DNA of 24,441 bases, from assembly GCA_947488645.1 (NCBI GenBank), contig CANLAC010000005.1:1-24441 (forward strand). Reading direction: 5' to 3'. This document shows positions 1 to 8,437 of the stretch, in pieces (positions within the stretch are counted from its first letter, which is position 1; each line of letters begins with the position of its first letter). The stretch is from Actinomycetota bacterium (GTDB taxonomy: Bacteria; Actinomycetota; Actinomycetes; Nanopelagicales; Nanopelagicaceae). The notes below the pieces were generated by a model that saw nothing but the letters and a program-made list of their open reading frames with translations, did not search any database and was not told the DNA's origin. Made by a program: the position numbers and the translations under genes.

Positions 1-582
1 TGGTCGCAACGCTCTAGCTGCAATATCAACACATTCCCATGGAGCCAACATATCTAGAACTACTCGATCATATTCAGAATCAAAATCTTGATCCTGTAAA
101 TCACCAACTACCAAGCTCCAGTTTGCTGGCGCTGCTTCAAAATATGCATCCACATTAGATCGCGCATTCTCAGCAAAGTCTGCTCTTCGTTCAACAGAGT
201 GTACTTTTCCGGTTGGACCTGTTGCGCGCAGAAGTGAAATCGTCAAAGCACCACTACCAACTCCGGCTTCAAGGACTCGCGATCCTGGATAGATGTCTGC
301 AACTCCGATAATCATCGCGGCATCTTTTGGATACACAATCGTTGCTCCCCGAGGCATCGTTAAAACGTAATCAGCCAACAAAGGTTTAAAAGCAGTAAAT
401 TTCAATCCCGCAGTCGTACTGACAACTGAACCTTCTGGCATGCCGATGAGGTCATCATGGTTAATCCAACCCTTATGGGTGTGCCATTCTTTTCCAGGCG
501 TGATCGTGAAGCTGTAGAGCTTTCCCTTTGGATCGGTCAATTGAATGCGATCGCCGGCTCCGAAATACCCAAGATTAGACAC
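1..582 (-). CDS. trmI: tRNA (adenine-58-N1)-methyltransferase TrmI, partial (3' end outside window)
   Basis: SAM-dependent methyltransferase that makes m1A58 in the T-loop of tRNAs. Translating the minus strand from a GTG at 582 gives 194 codons with no stop, so the C-terminus lies outside the window. The N-terminal segment reads LTDPKGKLYSF ... THKGWINHDDLIGMPEGSVV, the small beta-barrel domain of the family. It is followed by YPKDAAMI, the SAM-binding motif RVLEAGVGSGALTISLL, an acidic VERR turn and VVLDMLAPWE, the catalytic-domain motif of TrmI. A stop codon lies four codons upstream of the GTG, so 582 is the only sensible start. TAAGAT ends 6 nt before it. The gene diverges from the RecB-like nuclease, a common actinobacterial arrangement. 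Family identity is near certain. Confidence 0.95.
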   Translation of the reverse strand, partial: MSNLGYFGAGDRIQLTDPKGKLYSFTITPGKEWHTHKGWINHDDLIGMPEGSVVSTTAGLKFTAFKPLLADYVLTMPRGATIVYPKDAAMIIGVADIYPGSRVLEAGVGSGALTISLLRATGPTGKVHSVERRADFAENARSNVDAYFEAAPANWSLVVGDLQDQDFDSEYDRVVLDMLAPWECVDIAARALRP

Positions 583-633
583 GAGAGCATCTTAGGCGAA
601 ATTAATCGCGTAAGTACGAGTATCTTCAGCCAG
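583..633. promoter_or_regulatory. Divergent promoter region trmI / RecB-like nuclease
   Basis: 51 bp between two GTG starts. On the minus strand TAAGAT (594-589) ends 6 nt before the trmI GTG. On the plus strand TATCTT (621-626) ends 7 nt before the nuclease GTG. Neither start has a Shine-Dalgarno sequence, so both mRNAs are probably leaderless. No -35 box is recognisable. Confidence 0.5.
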
Positions 634-1398
634 GTGAGTGATGAACAGTCTTTGCGTCTATCGCCAAGTGCGGTCAGTGAGTATGAGAACTGCCCACAGC
701 AATATAAGTACCGCAAGATCGACAAGTTGCCTGAGCCACCTTCGCTAGATGCCGAACGTGGAACTTTGGTACACACAGTTCTTCAGGATCTTTTCGAAAT
801 TCCAGCAGCAGGGCGAACTGTCGAATCTGCCATTGAACTACTGCCCTCTCGCTGGAGTGCTCAGTTGGCAAATAAGCCAGCCCTTCTTGAAATGGTGACA
901 AATGAAAAGGAGTGGTTGGACCGAGCTTCAGCTCTTGTGAAAACTTACTTCGCTTTGGAAAATCCAACGACATTTGAAGCAACGCATCGAGAAATGCATC
1001 TGGAAAATGACTTCGATACAAATGTTTATCTGCATGGTTATGTAGATCGCCTAGATGTGGCACCAACTGGTGAAGTCAGAATTGTTGATTACAAAACAGG
1101 TAAAGCCCCAAAGCCTGGATGGGAAGAGAAGGCCCTGTTCCAACTTCGAGTTTATGCACTTCTTTACTGGAAAAATAATGGAGTACTCCCCCGTCTCCTC
1201 CAACTGATTTACTTAGGCGACGGGAAACTTGTCAAAAGCAACCCGACTATGGCTGAACTTGAAGCGACTGAGAAAGTGCTGCGTCGAGTGGCTAAAGACA
1301 TCTTTATCTCAATTGAAAAAGAGTATTGGCCACCGAAAACTTCGCGTTTGTGCGACTGGTGTTACTTCAAGAGTATTTGCCCTGCACACAACGACTAA
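634..1398 (+). CDS. RecB/Cas4-like PD-(D/E)XK nuclease with predicted 4Fe-4S cluster
   Basis: Predicted single-strand DNA exonuclease-like protein of the RecB/AddB C-terminal family, 254 aa from the chosen start. Visible signatures are the N-terminal LSPS..SEYENCPQQYKYR with Cys20, GTLVHTVL with His47, GYVDRLD (Asp138, Asp141), and VDYKTG with Asp152 and Lys154 as the nuclease core. The C-terminal CDWCYFKSIC supplies Cys240, Cys243 and Cys249, which with Cys20 form the four-cysteine iron-sulphur staple of AddB and Cas4. An ATG at 457 in the same frame would overlap the conserved N-terminus of trmI by 126 bp, so it is rejected. GTG at 634 follows a TATCTT box by 7 nt. The gene converges on the HAD gene with a 4-bp overlap. 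There is no helicase or CRISPR partner nearby. The role is probably DNA repair, but the substrate is unknown. Confidence 0.85.
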   Translation: MSDEQSLRLSPSAVSEYENCPQQYKYRKIDKLPEPPSLDAERGTLVHTVLQDLFEIPAAGRTVESAIELLPSRWSAQLANKPALLEMVTNEKEWLDRASALVKTYFALENPTTFEATHREMHLENDFDTNVYLHGYVDRLDVAPTGEVRIVDYKTGKAPKPGWEEKALFQLRVYALLYWKNNGVLPRLLQLIYLGDGKLVKSNPTMAELEATEKVLRRVAKDIFISIEKEYWPPKTSRLCDWCYFKSICPAHND

Positions 1399-2066
1399 AT
1401 AGCAGCTGAGAAATCTAAGTTTAGTTCTGTTAGTTTAGAAAAAGATAACTGCTGTAAAGACTTAATCACTCGAACTCGCTCAGATTCCTTGATTGAGACA
1501 AGATGTGGCACACCGATTAAATACGCTCCACTTGCTATTGCCGCATTCATGCCAGTTAGAGAATCTTCAAATACAAGACAATTGGTGATATTTGATCCGC
1601 TCATGTGTGCAGCCTTGAGATAAGCCTCCGGATCTGGCTTTGTCTTTGTAACATCATCTGCACTAATTGAAAATGGAAATAGGTCATGTCCTAAGTTGTC
1701 TAATACCGCATCAACGATGTTTCTTGGGCTTGCCGAGACTAGAGCGGTTTTAACCCCTTGAGATTGCAGCTCTCGAACCAACTCCACGGCACCGGGCATA
1801 GTCGGTGTATTTCCACGCATTCTGGCTACCTGTGTATCAATCAAAGTTTGAGTGAAGTACTCCGGAGAATTTTGTTGGCCACACTTATCAAACATGTATT
1901 GGCCAACTTTTGAAAGTGGACCACCTAAGCAGGCGATCTGATCAACCTCTAGCCACGTATATCCAAAAGGCATAGTGACTTCGATTTCAGATAAGAACCA
2001 CTCTGGTTCAGAATCGACCATGAGGCCATCCATGTCAAAGAAAACAGCCTCGAAAAAGTTACTCAT
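1395..2066 (-). CDS. HAD-superfamily hydrolase, beta-phosphoglucomutase-like
   Basis: 223-aa haloacid dehalogenase-like phosphatase, subfamily IA. Motif I is FFDMDGLMVDSE (nucleophile Asp11, acid/base Asp13), motif II is VSAS (Ser111), motif III is KTKPDPEAY (Lys143) and motif IV is FEDSLTGMNAA (Glu167, Asp168). The helical cap between motifs I and II is typical of phosphatases of small sugar phosphates or nucleotides, but the substrate cannot be read from sequence. The ATG lies 8 bp after the metH stop, and the same metH-HAD order occurs in other actinobacteria, so it is probably co-transcribed with metH. There is no good Shine-Dalgarno and no -10 at leaderless distance. The stop overlaps that of the convergent nuclease gene by 4 bp. 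Confidence 0.85.
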   Translation of the reverse strand: MSNFFEAVFFDMDGLMVDSEPEWFLSEIEVTMPFGYTWLEVDQIACLGGPLSKVGQYMFDKCGQQNSPEYFTQTLIDTQVARMRGNTPTMPGAVELVRELQSQGVKTALVSASPRNIVDAVLDNLGHDLFPFSISADDVTKTKPDPEAYLKAAHMSGSNITNCLVFEDSLTGMNAAIASGAYLIGVPHLVSIKESERVRVIKSLQQLSFSKLTELNLDFSAAI

Positions 2067-2074
2067 TCAAACTA

Positions 2075-5000
2075 CTAGTTAGCGTTGAAATATTTTGCTT
2101 CAGGATGATGAACAATGATCGCAGAGGTTGATTGTTCTGGATGGAGTTGGAACTCTTCAGATAGCTCAACACCAATTCGAGCAGGATCTAGGAGTTCACA
2201 GAGCTGAACCTGTTGTTCTAGATCTGGACACGCTGGATAGCCAAATGAGTAACGAGATCCTCGATACCCCTGATCCAGAATTCCTTGGAGATCTGATGAA
2301 TCCTCCGACTTAACCTGGAGTTCCTCTCTCATACGTGCATGCCAATGTTCAGCAAGAGCTTCAGTTAGTTGGACCGAAAGTCCGTGCAACTCCAAATACT
2401 CACGATAATTATTTGCTGCAAACAACTTGGCCGCTGCTTCACTGACGGTTGAGCCCATCGTTACGACATGGAATGCCACAACATCGGTTTTTCCTGATTC
2501 TTTAGAGGCAAAGAAGTCACTGATGCAAAGGCGACGATCTCGGCTCTGACGTGGGAATGCGAAGCGAACTCGTTCTTTGCCTTTGTTATCACCCTCGTGA
2601 TGGAGAATAACTAAATCATTTCCATCGCTATAGCAAGGGAAATATCCATACACGACTGCGGCGTTTAACCAACCCTTAGATTGAACCTCATTGATCAGAG
2701 CACGAAGGCGCGGACGACCTTCTTCTTCGACCATCGTTTCGTACTCCCCGCGGTTTCCTTTAAGTCCCCACTGTCCAACAAAGAGTGCGCGCTCATCAAG
2801 CATTCCAGCGTAATCAGATAGTTGAATTCCCTTAATTACTCGTGAACCAAAAAATGGCGGATTGGGAATTGAATTATCGGAAGCCACATCGCTTCGACGG
2901 GTGTCAACTGGAGCTTCTTCTGTCTTAATTCTTGTATTAGCAACACGACGCTCTCGAAGTGCTGGCAAGGCCGCACCTTCATCTCCGCGCTTAACCGCCA
3001 TAATCGAATCCATGAGACGCAATCCTTCAAAGGCATCTCGGGCGTAACGGACTTCACCTGGGAACATCGATGCAAGATCTTGTTCTACGTATGCGCGTGT
3101 AAGTGCTGCTCCGCCTAATACGATCGGCCAACGCTGATCCAAACCACGAGCTGTTAACTCTTGCAGGTTTTCTTTCATGATGACAGTTGATTTAACAAGT
3201 AGACCGCTCATACCAATTGCATCAGCATTGCTATCTGTGGCACCATCAATGATTTGATTGATCGTCTGTTTAATTCCAATGTTGACGACCCGATAGCCGT
3301 TGTTGGTCAAGATGATATCGACAAGGTTCTTGCCAATGTCGTGAACATCACCACGAACAGTAGCCAAGAGCATTGTGCCGCGACCAGCATCACCAGTTTT
3401 TTCCATGAATGGTTCAAGCATCGCAACAGCCGTTTTCATCACTTCAGCACTTTGTAGAACGAATGGCAATTGCATTTCACCCTTACCGAAGAGCTCCCCC
3501 ACAACCTTCATTCCCTCAAGTAGGTGCGAGTTAATAATCTCAAGCGGTGGTGTGCCTTTAGCCATAGCGGCTTTGAGATCTTCCTCTAAGCCAACTTTTT
3601 CACCATCGATGATTCGGCGTTGCAATCTGTCAAATAAAGGCAACGCAGCAAGTGCTTCAGCACGAGCATTTTTACTAGTTGCGAGCTCAACGCCATCAAA
3701 CATCTGCAAGAACTCTTGAAGCGGATCATAGGTGCACTCATCACCATCAAAAACTCTGCGATCATAAACAAGATCTAAGGCGACCTGTTTCTGTCGATCA
3801 TCTATGCGGGCCATTGGTGTGATCTTTGATGGGTGAACAATGGCTGAATCAAGACCTGCCTGCACGCATTCATGCAAGAAAACTGAGTTAAGTACAACGC
3901 GGGCGGCTGGGTTCAAACCGAATGAAACGTTACTCACACCAAGAGTTGTCTGCACCTCTGGGAATTCAATTTTGAGCCTCTTTATAGCCTCAATAGTTTC
4001 TATTCCATCTTTGCGTGTTTCTTCTTGACCTGTTGCAATTGGAAAGGTGAGGCAGTCGATCAAGATATCGCCAACATTCATGCTCCAGTTGTCATGTAAA
4101 TCATGAATTAAACGGCGTGCAATGCGCAATTTCCATTCTGCATCTCGCGCCTGACCTTCTTCATCAATAGTAAGAGCAACAACACTTGCTCCGTGCTCTT
4201 TTACCAAAGGCATAATCTTTGCAAACCTAGAAGTTGGACCATCTCCATCTTCGTAGTTGACGGAGTTAATTACGCATCGACCACCAAGATGCTCCAAGCC
4301 TGCTTTTATAACAGCCGGTTCAGTTGAATCCAGAACGATTGGTAATGTACTTGCTGTTGCAAAACGAGATGCGATCTGGCTCATGTCTGCCGCGCCATCT
4401 CGACCCACATAATCGACAGATAGATCCAACATATGCGCGCCATCTCGAATTTGGTCACGTGCGATTTCTACGCACTTCTCCCAATCTTCTGCTAGCAGTG
4501 CATCACGAAATGCGCGTGAACCATTGGCATTGGTTCGCTCTCCGATTGCAAGATAAGTTTGATCTTGTCTGAAGGGAACGTATTGATAAAGAGATGAAGC
4601 ACCAGGATCTAGTGCTGGAGTGCGCTCTGAAATCTTTCGCTTGCTCAGCTTTGCAACTACTGATGCTAAGTGCGCTGGTGTTGTTCCACAGCACCCACCT
4701 ACTAATGAGATTCCGTATTCAGTTACAAATCCATCGAGTGCGGTTGCTAGCTCTTCGGGATTCAATGGATAAGTGGCGCCGTTGGGACCAAGTTGTGGCA
4801 ATCCAGCGTTAGGCATTACCGATATTCCAATGTTTGCATTCTTACTTAGGTAGCGAAGATGTTCAGACATCTCAGTAGGCCCAGTTGCACAATTCAGACC
4901 AATTAAATCGATTCCCATAGGTTCAAGTGCGTTCAGAGCGGCTCCGATCTCCGAGCCCATCAACATTGTTCCCGTTGTTTCAACTGTTACTTGCGCAATC

Positions 5001-5575
5001 AATACGATGTCGTGAGCAGCCTCAGTAATGGCTTCGCGGCAACCATTTACCGCGGCTTTTACCTGCAATAAGTCTTGTGATGTTTCGACAAGTAATGCGT
5101 CACAGCCTGAATCTGCCAAACCCTTAGCGGCGGTGAAGTAAGCAAGTTTGAGATTGTCATATGTTGTGTGACCTAGACTTGGTAATTTCGTTCCTGGCCC
5201 AAGTGAACCCAATACAAAGCGTGGTTTGTCAGGTGTTGAAAAAGCATCAGCAGCTTCTCGGGCGATCTTTCCACCTGCAAATGCAAGCTCGTAAATTCGA
5301 TCTTCAATTCCATAATCGGCCAAGTTGGACCAATTAGCACCGAAAGTATTTGTCTCAATGGCATCAACACCTGCGGCCAAATACTCGTCATGGACTGAAC
5401 GAACAATGTCTGGGCGACTAACGTTGAGAATCTCATTACAGCCCTCGTGATTTTGGAAATCTACAAGGGATGGATTTGCCGCCTGAAGCATCGTTCCCAT
5501 AGCCCCATCAGCGATAACTACCCGCTCAGAAAGGGTACGCCGCAGCAATCCATCAGCTTTTTTCGGCGTGTTCAT
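2075..5575 (-). CDS. metH: Cobalamin-dependent methionine synthase MetH
   Basis: Transfers a methyl group from 5-methyltetrahydrofolate to homocysteine through methylcobalamin, forming methionine in the cytoplasm. At 1166 aa it is full length with all four modules. The homocysteine domain (about 15-310) has zinc ligands Cys229 (GLNCATGP) and Cys295/Cys296 (GGCCGTTP). The pterin-binding domain (about 340-610) contains IGERTNANGS and LDLSVDYVGRDG. The cobalamin cap and binding domain (about 640-870) contains DVHDIGKN with lower axial ligand His745 and the SGLLVKS segment. The SAM-dependent reactivation domain (about 900-1160) contains RYSFGYPACPD. The ATG has TAACCT ending 7 nt upstream and only 29 bp separate it from the divergent PAC2 gene, so no leader for a cobalamin riboswitch exists. 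Confidence 0.98.
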   Translation of the reverse strand: MNTPKKADGLLRRTLSERVVIADGAMGTMLQAANPSLVDFQNHEGCNEILNVSRPDIVRSVHDEYLAAGVDAIETNTFGANWSNLADYGIEDRIYELAFAGGKIAREAADAFSTPDKPRFVLGSLGPGTKLPSLGHTTYDNLKLAYFTAAKGLADSGCDALLVETSQDLLQVKAAVNGCREAITEAAHDIVLIAQVTVETTGTMLMGSEIGAALNALEPMGIDLIGLNCATGPTEMSEHLRYLSKNANIGISVMPNAGLPQLGPNGATYPLNPEELATALDGFVTEYGISLVGGCCGTTPAHLASVVAKLSKRKISERTPALDPGASSLYQYVPFRQDQTYLAIGERTNANGSRAFRDALLAEDWEKCVEIARDQIRDGAHMLDLSVDYVGRDGAADMSQIASRFATASTLPIVLDSTEPAVIKAGLEHLGGRCVINSVNYEDGDGPTSRFAKIMPLVKEHGASVVALTIDEEGQARDAEWKLRIARRLIHDLHDNWSMNVGDILIDCLTFPIATGQEETRKDGIETIEAIKRLKIEFPEVQTTLGVSNVSFGLNPAARVVLNSVFLHECVQAGLDSAIVHPSKITPMARIDDRQKQVALDLVYDRRVFDGDECTYDPLQEFLQMFDGVELATSKNARAEALAALPLFDRLQRRIIDGEKVGLEEDLKAAMAKGTPPLEIINSHLLEGMKVVGELFGKGEMQLPFVLQSAEVMKTAVAMLEPFMEKTGDAGRGTMLLATVRGDVHDIGKNLVDIILTNNGYRVVNIGIKQTINQIIDGATDSNADAIGMSGLLVKSTVIMKENLQELTARGLDQRWPIVLGGAALTRAYVEQDLASMFPGEVRYARDAFEGLRLMDSIMAVKRGDEGAALPALRERRVANTRIKTEEAPVDTRRSDVASDNSIPNPPFFGSRVIKGIQLSDYAGMLDERALFVGQWGLKGNRGEYETMVEEEGRPRLRALINEVQSKGWLNAAVVYGYFPCYSDGNDLVILHHEGDNKGKERVRFAFPRQSRDRRLCISDFFASKESGKTDVVAFHVVTMGSTVSEAAAKLFAANNYREYLELHGLSVQLTEALAEHWHARMREELQVKSEDSSDLQGILDQGYRGSRYSFGYPACPDLEQQVQLCELLDPARIGVELSEEFQLHPEQSTSAIIVHHPEAKYFNAN

Positions 5576-5604
5576 CTGACGAAGGTTACCGTAAGGTTGC
5601 TTTC
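5576..5604. promoter_or_regulatory. 29-bp divergent promoter region metH / PAC2
   Basis: On the minus strand TAACCT (5588-5583) ends 7 nt before the metH ATG. On the plus strand TAAGGT (5592-5597) ends 7 nt before the PAC2 GTG. The boxes are 3 bp apart and point away from each other. The core contains the direct repeat AAGGTT-accgt-AAGGTT. Both transcripts would be leaderless, and any -35 contacts would fall inside the opposite gene's -10 or coding start. Confidence 0.55.
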
Positions 5605-6468
5605 GTGGAGATTCATAACATACCGCTGCTGCGCGACCCAGTGATGATCATCGCATTCACTGGCTGGAATGATGCTGCCGAAGGCGCATCCGGTGCCCTA
5701 GAGCACTTGTTATCGGCCTGGCGAGAAAAAGATGATGATGTCGTTCCACAACTAATTGCCGATGTCGAAGCTGAAGAGTTCTATGACTTTCAAGTTAACA
5801 GACCACAGGTGTCTATAGATGATTCATCTATTAGAAGTATTACATGGCCAGGAACACAAGTTTTTGGATTAGCCATTCCGTCTATGAAGCGCGATCTGGT
5901 AATAGTTACAGGTGTTGAACCATCGATGCGTTGGAAGCGATTCACATCTGACCTGCTAGATCTAGCTGATGATCTAGAAGTTTCTCTAGTTGTCACTCTT
6001 GGTTCCTTACTCGCAGATTCTCCGCACACTCGCCCGATAACTGTCACAGGCACTGCTTCACATCCAAATATCGCAGATCGATTAGGAGTCTCAATTTCAA
6101 AGTATGAAGGTCCAACTGGAATTCTTGGAATCATCCAAGATGGTTGCATGAGACGCGGCATCGATGCGATTTCACTATGGGCAGCGGTTCCTCATTACGC
6201 GTCAAACTCCCCCTCACCAAAAGCGTCGTTAGCGCTCATTAATTCACTGGAAGACTTTCTCGACATCTCGATTCCATTGGGATCATTGCAAATTGAATCT
6301 GACGAATGGGAAAAGTCTGTAGATGAATTGGCCGCAGAAGATACCGATGTGGCTGATTATGTAAAGGCATTGGAAGAGAGTAAGGATGCTGCAGAACTCC
6401 CAGATATCTCTGGAGATTTAATCGCTAAGGAGTTTGAAAGATACTTGCGACGACAAAGCGAGGATTAA
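5605..6468 (+). CDS. PAC2 family protein (proteasome assembly chaperone-like)
   Basis: 287-aa member of the PAC2 family, named for the eukaryotic proteasome assembly chaperone but functionally undefined in actinobacteria. The N-terminal LLRDPVMIIAFTGWNDAAEGASGALEHL is the family hallmark. It is followed by LVIVTGVEPSMRW, VTLGSLLADSPHTRP and an ISLWAAVPHY segment typical of the family. The last 60 residues are acidic, and no signal peptide or membrane segment is seen. The start is GTG at 5605, 7 nt after TAAGGT, and the second conserved block begins immediately after it. In actinobacteria this gene commonly neighbours mshC, as here. The stop overlaps the convergent mshC stop (shared TTAA). Family call is firm; function is unknown. 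Confidence 0.88.
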   Translation: MEIHNIPLLRDPVMIIAFTGWNDAAEGASGALEHLLSAWREKDDDVVPQLIADVEAEEFYDFQVNRPQVSIDDSSIRSITWPGTQVFGLAIPSMKRDLVIVTGVEPSMRWKRFTSDLLDLADDLEVSLVVTLGSLLADSPHTRPITVTGTASHPNIADRLGVSISKYEGPTGILGIIQDGCMRRGIDAISLWAAVPHYASNSPSPKASLALINSLEDFLDISIPLGSLQIESDEWEKSVDELAAEDTDVADYVKALEESKDAAELPDISGDLIAKEFERYLRRQSED

Positions 6469-7706
6469 AGTTTAATTCCTAGTAAGGCATCTAGAGCCCG
6501 GACTAAGGACTGTGCGTCTCCGCCAGTATCACCTGATTGCGTTCGCTCCACCCATGTATTCAAAACGGAAATAACACCCTTTGTATTTAAGTCATCAGAT
6601 AGTGCATCTACAATTTTTTCAATCAGATCGCTAGTGGGTGCAACATCATCTTGAGCCAAGCAAGAGCGCAATGCGATGAGTTCACTTTCGGCAGCGACTA
6701 GCAGTTCATCAGTCCACATTCGATCTTGACGATAGTGATCTTTCATTAACGCCCAGCGAATCGCCATTGGATCTCTACCAGCTGCTACTAACTTTGATAC
6801 AAAAACTAGATTGCCCTTGCTCTTACTCATCTTCTCGCCATCTAAGCCAATCATTCCGGCGTGAACATATGTACTTGCTAAAGGTTTGCCTGCAAGCATC
6901 TGGGCTTGCGCAGCGCACATTTCATGATGCGGAAAAATCAAATCTGATCCACCACCTTGTATGTCAATGAGTGCGTCCTCACTTGGTGAAGGTTCAAGAT
7001 ACTTAATTGCAATTGCAGTGCACTCAATATGCCAACCAGGCCGACCAGTACCAAAAGGTGATGGCCAACCAGGTTCATTCGGGCGCTGAGACATCCACAC
7101 TAAGCAATCGAGAGGATCATTCTTTCCAACTCGAGTTGGGTCTCCTCCACGTTCTGCAAATATTTCCATCATCTTTTCCTGAGAAAGATGTGAACGCTGA
7201 CCAAATTGGACATCAGCATGAACCTTGAAATACAGATCGTGCTCGACTGAATAGATACTGTCTTTAGAAGAAAGATTTTCGATTGCATCTGTAACTAGAG
7301 GAATAGCGTCAACCGCGCCTATGTAGTGTGCTGGTGGTATCACTCGAAGATTGATCATGTCGCTTCGGAAAAGATCTATTTGTTGGTGCGCTAAGTCGGT
7401 CCAGTCCACGCCATCACGGTTGGCTCGTTCCAATAGTGGATCATCAATATCAGTAATATTTTGAACGTAACGGACCTCTGAACCACTGGCCGTGAGGTAG
7501 CGATTGATTAAATCAAAAGTTAAATACGTAGCAGCGTGACCAAGGTGAGTGGCATCGTATGGCGTAATCCCGCAGACATACATGCGATACAACTGCTTAC
7601 GCCTTATAGATTCTTTCTTACCTGAAGCCGAATTGGTCAGATTCAATGCGGGAAAACTTATGGAGGAATCGATAGATGGGGTTTCAACCTCGTTCCACGA
7701 TTTCAT
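6465..7706 (-). CDS. mshC: L-cysteine:1D-myo-inosityl 2-amino-2-deoxy-alpha-D-glucopyranoside ligase (MshC)
   Basis: ATP-dependent ligase that joins cysteine to GlcN-Ins, the penultimate step of mycothiol synthesis. 413 aa, the usual MshC length. It has the class I cysteinyl-tRNA-synthetase fold: YVCGITPYDATHLGHAATY with zinc ligand Cys45 and a HIGH-like HLGH (54-57), GRPGWHIEC (Cys229), FPHHEMC (His260/261, Cys264) and KMSKS at 292-296. Three points favour MshC over CysS: the segment after KMSKS reads KGNLVFVSKLVAAGRDPMAI as in MshC, the tRNA-binding C-terminal extension of CysS is absent, and the neighbours match the actinobacterial mshC locus. TACGAT ends 6 nt before the ATG, so transcription can start independently of the upstream trio. 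Confidence 0.93.
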   Translation of the reverse strand: MKSWNEVETPSIDSSISFPALNLTNSASGKKESIRRKQLYRMYVCGITPYDATHLGHAATYLTFDLINRYLTASGSEVRYVQNITDIDDPLLERANRDGVDWTDLAHQQIDLFRSDMINLRVIPPAHYIGAVDAIPLVTDAIENLSSKDSIYSVEHDLYFKVHADVQFGQRSHLSQEKMMEIFAERGGDPTRVGKNDPLDCLVWMSQRPNEPGWPSPFGTGRPGWHIECTAIAIKYLEPSPSEDALIDIQGGGSDLIFPHHEMCAAQAQMLAGKPLASTYVHAGMIGLDGEKMSKSKGNLVFVSKLVAAGRDPMAIRWALMKDHYRQDRMWTDELLVAAESELIALRSCLAQDDVAPTSDLIEKIVDALSDDLNTKGVISVLNTWVERTQSGDTGGDAQSLVRALDALLGIKL

Positions 7707-7726
7707 GTCTCTATCGTAATCCTAAA
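7707..7726 (-). promoter_or_regulatory. mshC promoter, leaderless type
   Basis: TACGAT at 7718-7713 ends 6 nt (agagac) before the mshC ATG, in the 20-bp gap after the PI-kinase-like gene. No Shine-Dalgarno is present. This suggests mshC has its own start of transcription inside the cluster. Confidence 0.45.
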
Positions 7727-8437
7727 TTAAAAAGCTGGCCACGGGACAGCGGGCCAGTCCGGATTAGGTAATGGAAAAGTCCCAGAGGTTAAAAGATCTG
7801 CAACTCTGCGGGCAGTTTCTTGAATCTCTACCTCAGTGAGGAGTGGTGCAAGAAGTCGTCCCAATTCACCTGCAAGCGATGACTGTGCTTTCCTAAGTAA
7901 AGTGAACTCCTCTTCCGTGAAGGGTTCATTAGCCCACTGCCACAAAACGGTTCGCAATTTATCGTCGGAATGAAATGTGACTCCATGATCGCATCCAAAT
8001 AAAGTTTGCCCATCAAGTGGTAAGAGGTGGCCTATTTTTCGATCGGTGTTGTTGATGATTGCATCAAATAGCGCCATGGATCGCAATTTTGGATGATCGG
8101 TTGAAAAAAACTTTCCAAGATCAATACTCTCATCGATGTCTACCCACTGTTGAACCATGCCAAAGCCGTATGGTCCATCACGCAAAATAGTCAGAGGAAC
8201 TAAGTCAAAACCCAGATGATCACTTACTAAAAAGGCTGCATACTCACGGTGAGCTAGGCACCCATCTGAAAAATCCCACAGTGGGCGTTCACCGGCAATT
8301 GGTTTGTATATACAAATAATCGATTGATCTTCAAGAGTTGCTGTTGCGTAAAGGGTTGCATTTGATGCATCCACCAAGCGACCTGTTACGTGTAGCTCCC
8401 CTTTGGTTAGTGTCAGCAAACTATCTTCGGTAACCAT
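7727..8437 (-). CDS. SCO1664-family protein, PI3/PI4-kinase-like fold
   Basis: 236-aa member of the actinobacterial SCO1664 family, recalled as having remote similarity to phosphatidylinositol 3-/4-kinases. Kinase-like residues are visible: Lys45 in IYKPIAGE, Glu65 in HREYAAF, a catalytic-loop-like DAIINNTDRK with Asn130 and Asp132, and the metal-binding Asp150 in a DHG (DFG-like) turn within GCDHGVTFH. All expected catalytic positions are therefore present and it is probably active. The substrate is unknown. The gene overlaps the DUF3090 gene by 17 bp and forms the third gene of a conserved trio with DUF3090 and a phosphoglycerate-mutase-like phosphatase. A GAGGG lies only 3 nt before the ATG, so initiation is probably coupled to the upstream gene. 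Confidence 0.82.
   Translation of the reverse strand: MVTEDSLLTLTKGELHVTGRLVDASNATLYATATLEDQSIICIYKPIAGERPLWDFSDGCLAHREYAAFLVSDHLGFDLVPLTILRDGPYGFGMVQQWVDIDESIDLGKFFSTDHPKLRSMALFDAIINNTDRKIGHLLPLDGQTLFGCDHGVTFHSDDKLRTVLWQWANEPFTEEEFTLLRKAQSSLAGELGRLLAPLLTEVEIQETARRVADLLTSGTFPLPNPDWPAVPWPAF

Noticed and set aside
5576..5604. Cobalamin or SAM riboswitch for metH
   Set aside because: Only 29 bp are available and the -10 box sits 7 nt from the ATG.
6465..7706. Reading this gene as cysteinyl-tRNA synthetase (cysS)
   Set aside because: Length of 413 aa, the MshC-type sequence after KMSKS, no C-terminal tRNA-binding extension, and the mycothiol-type neighbourhood all favour mshC.
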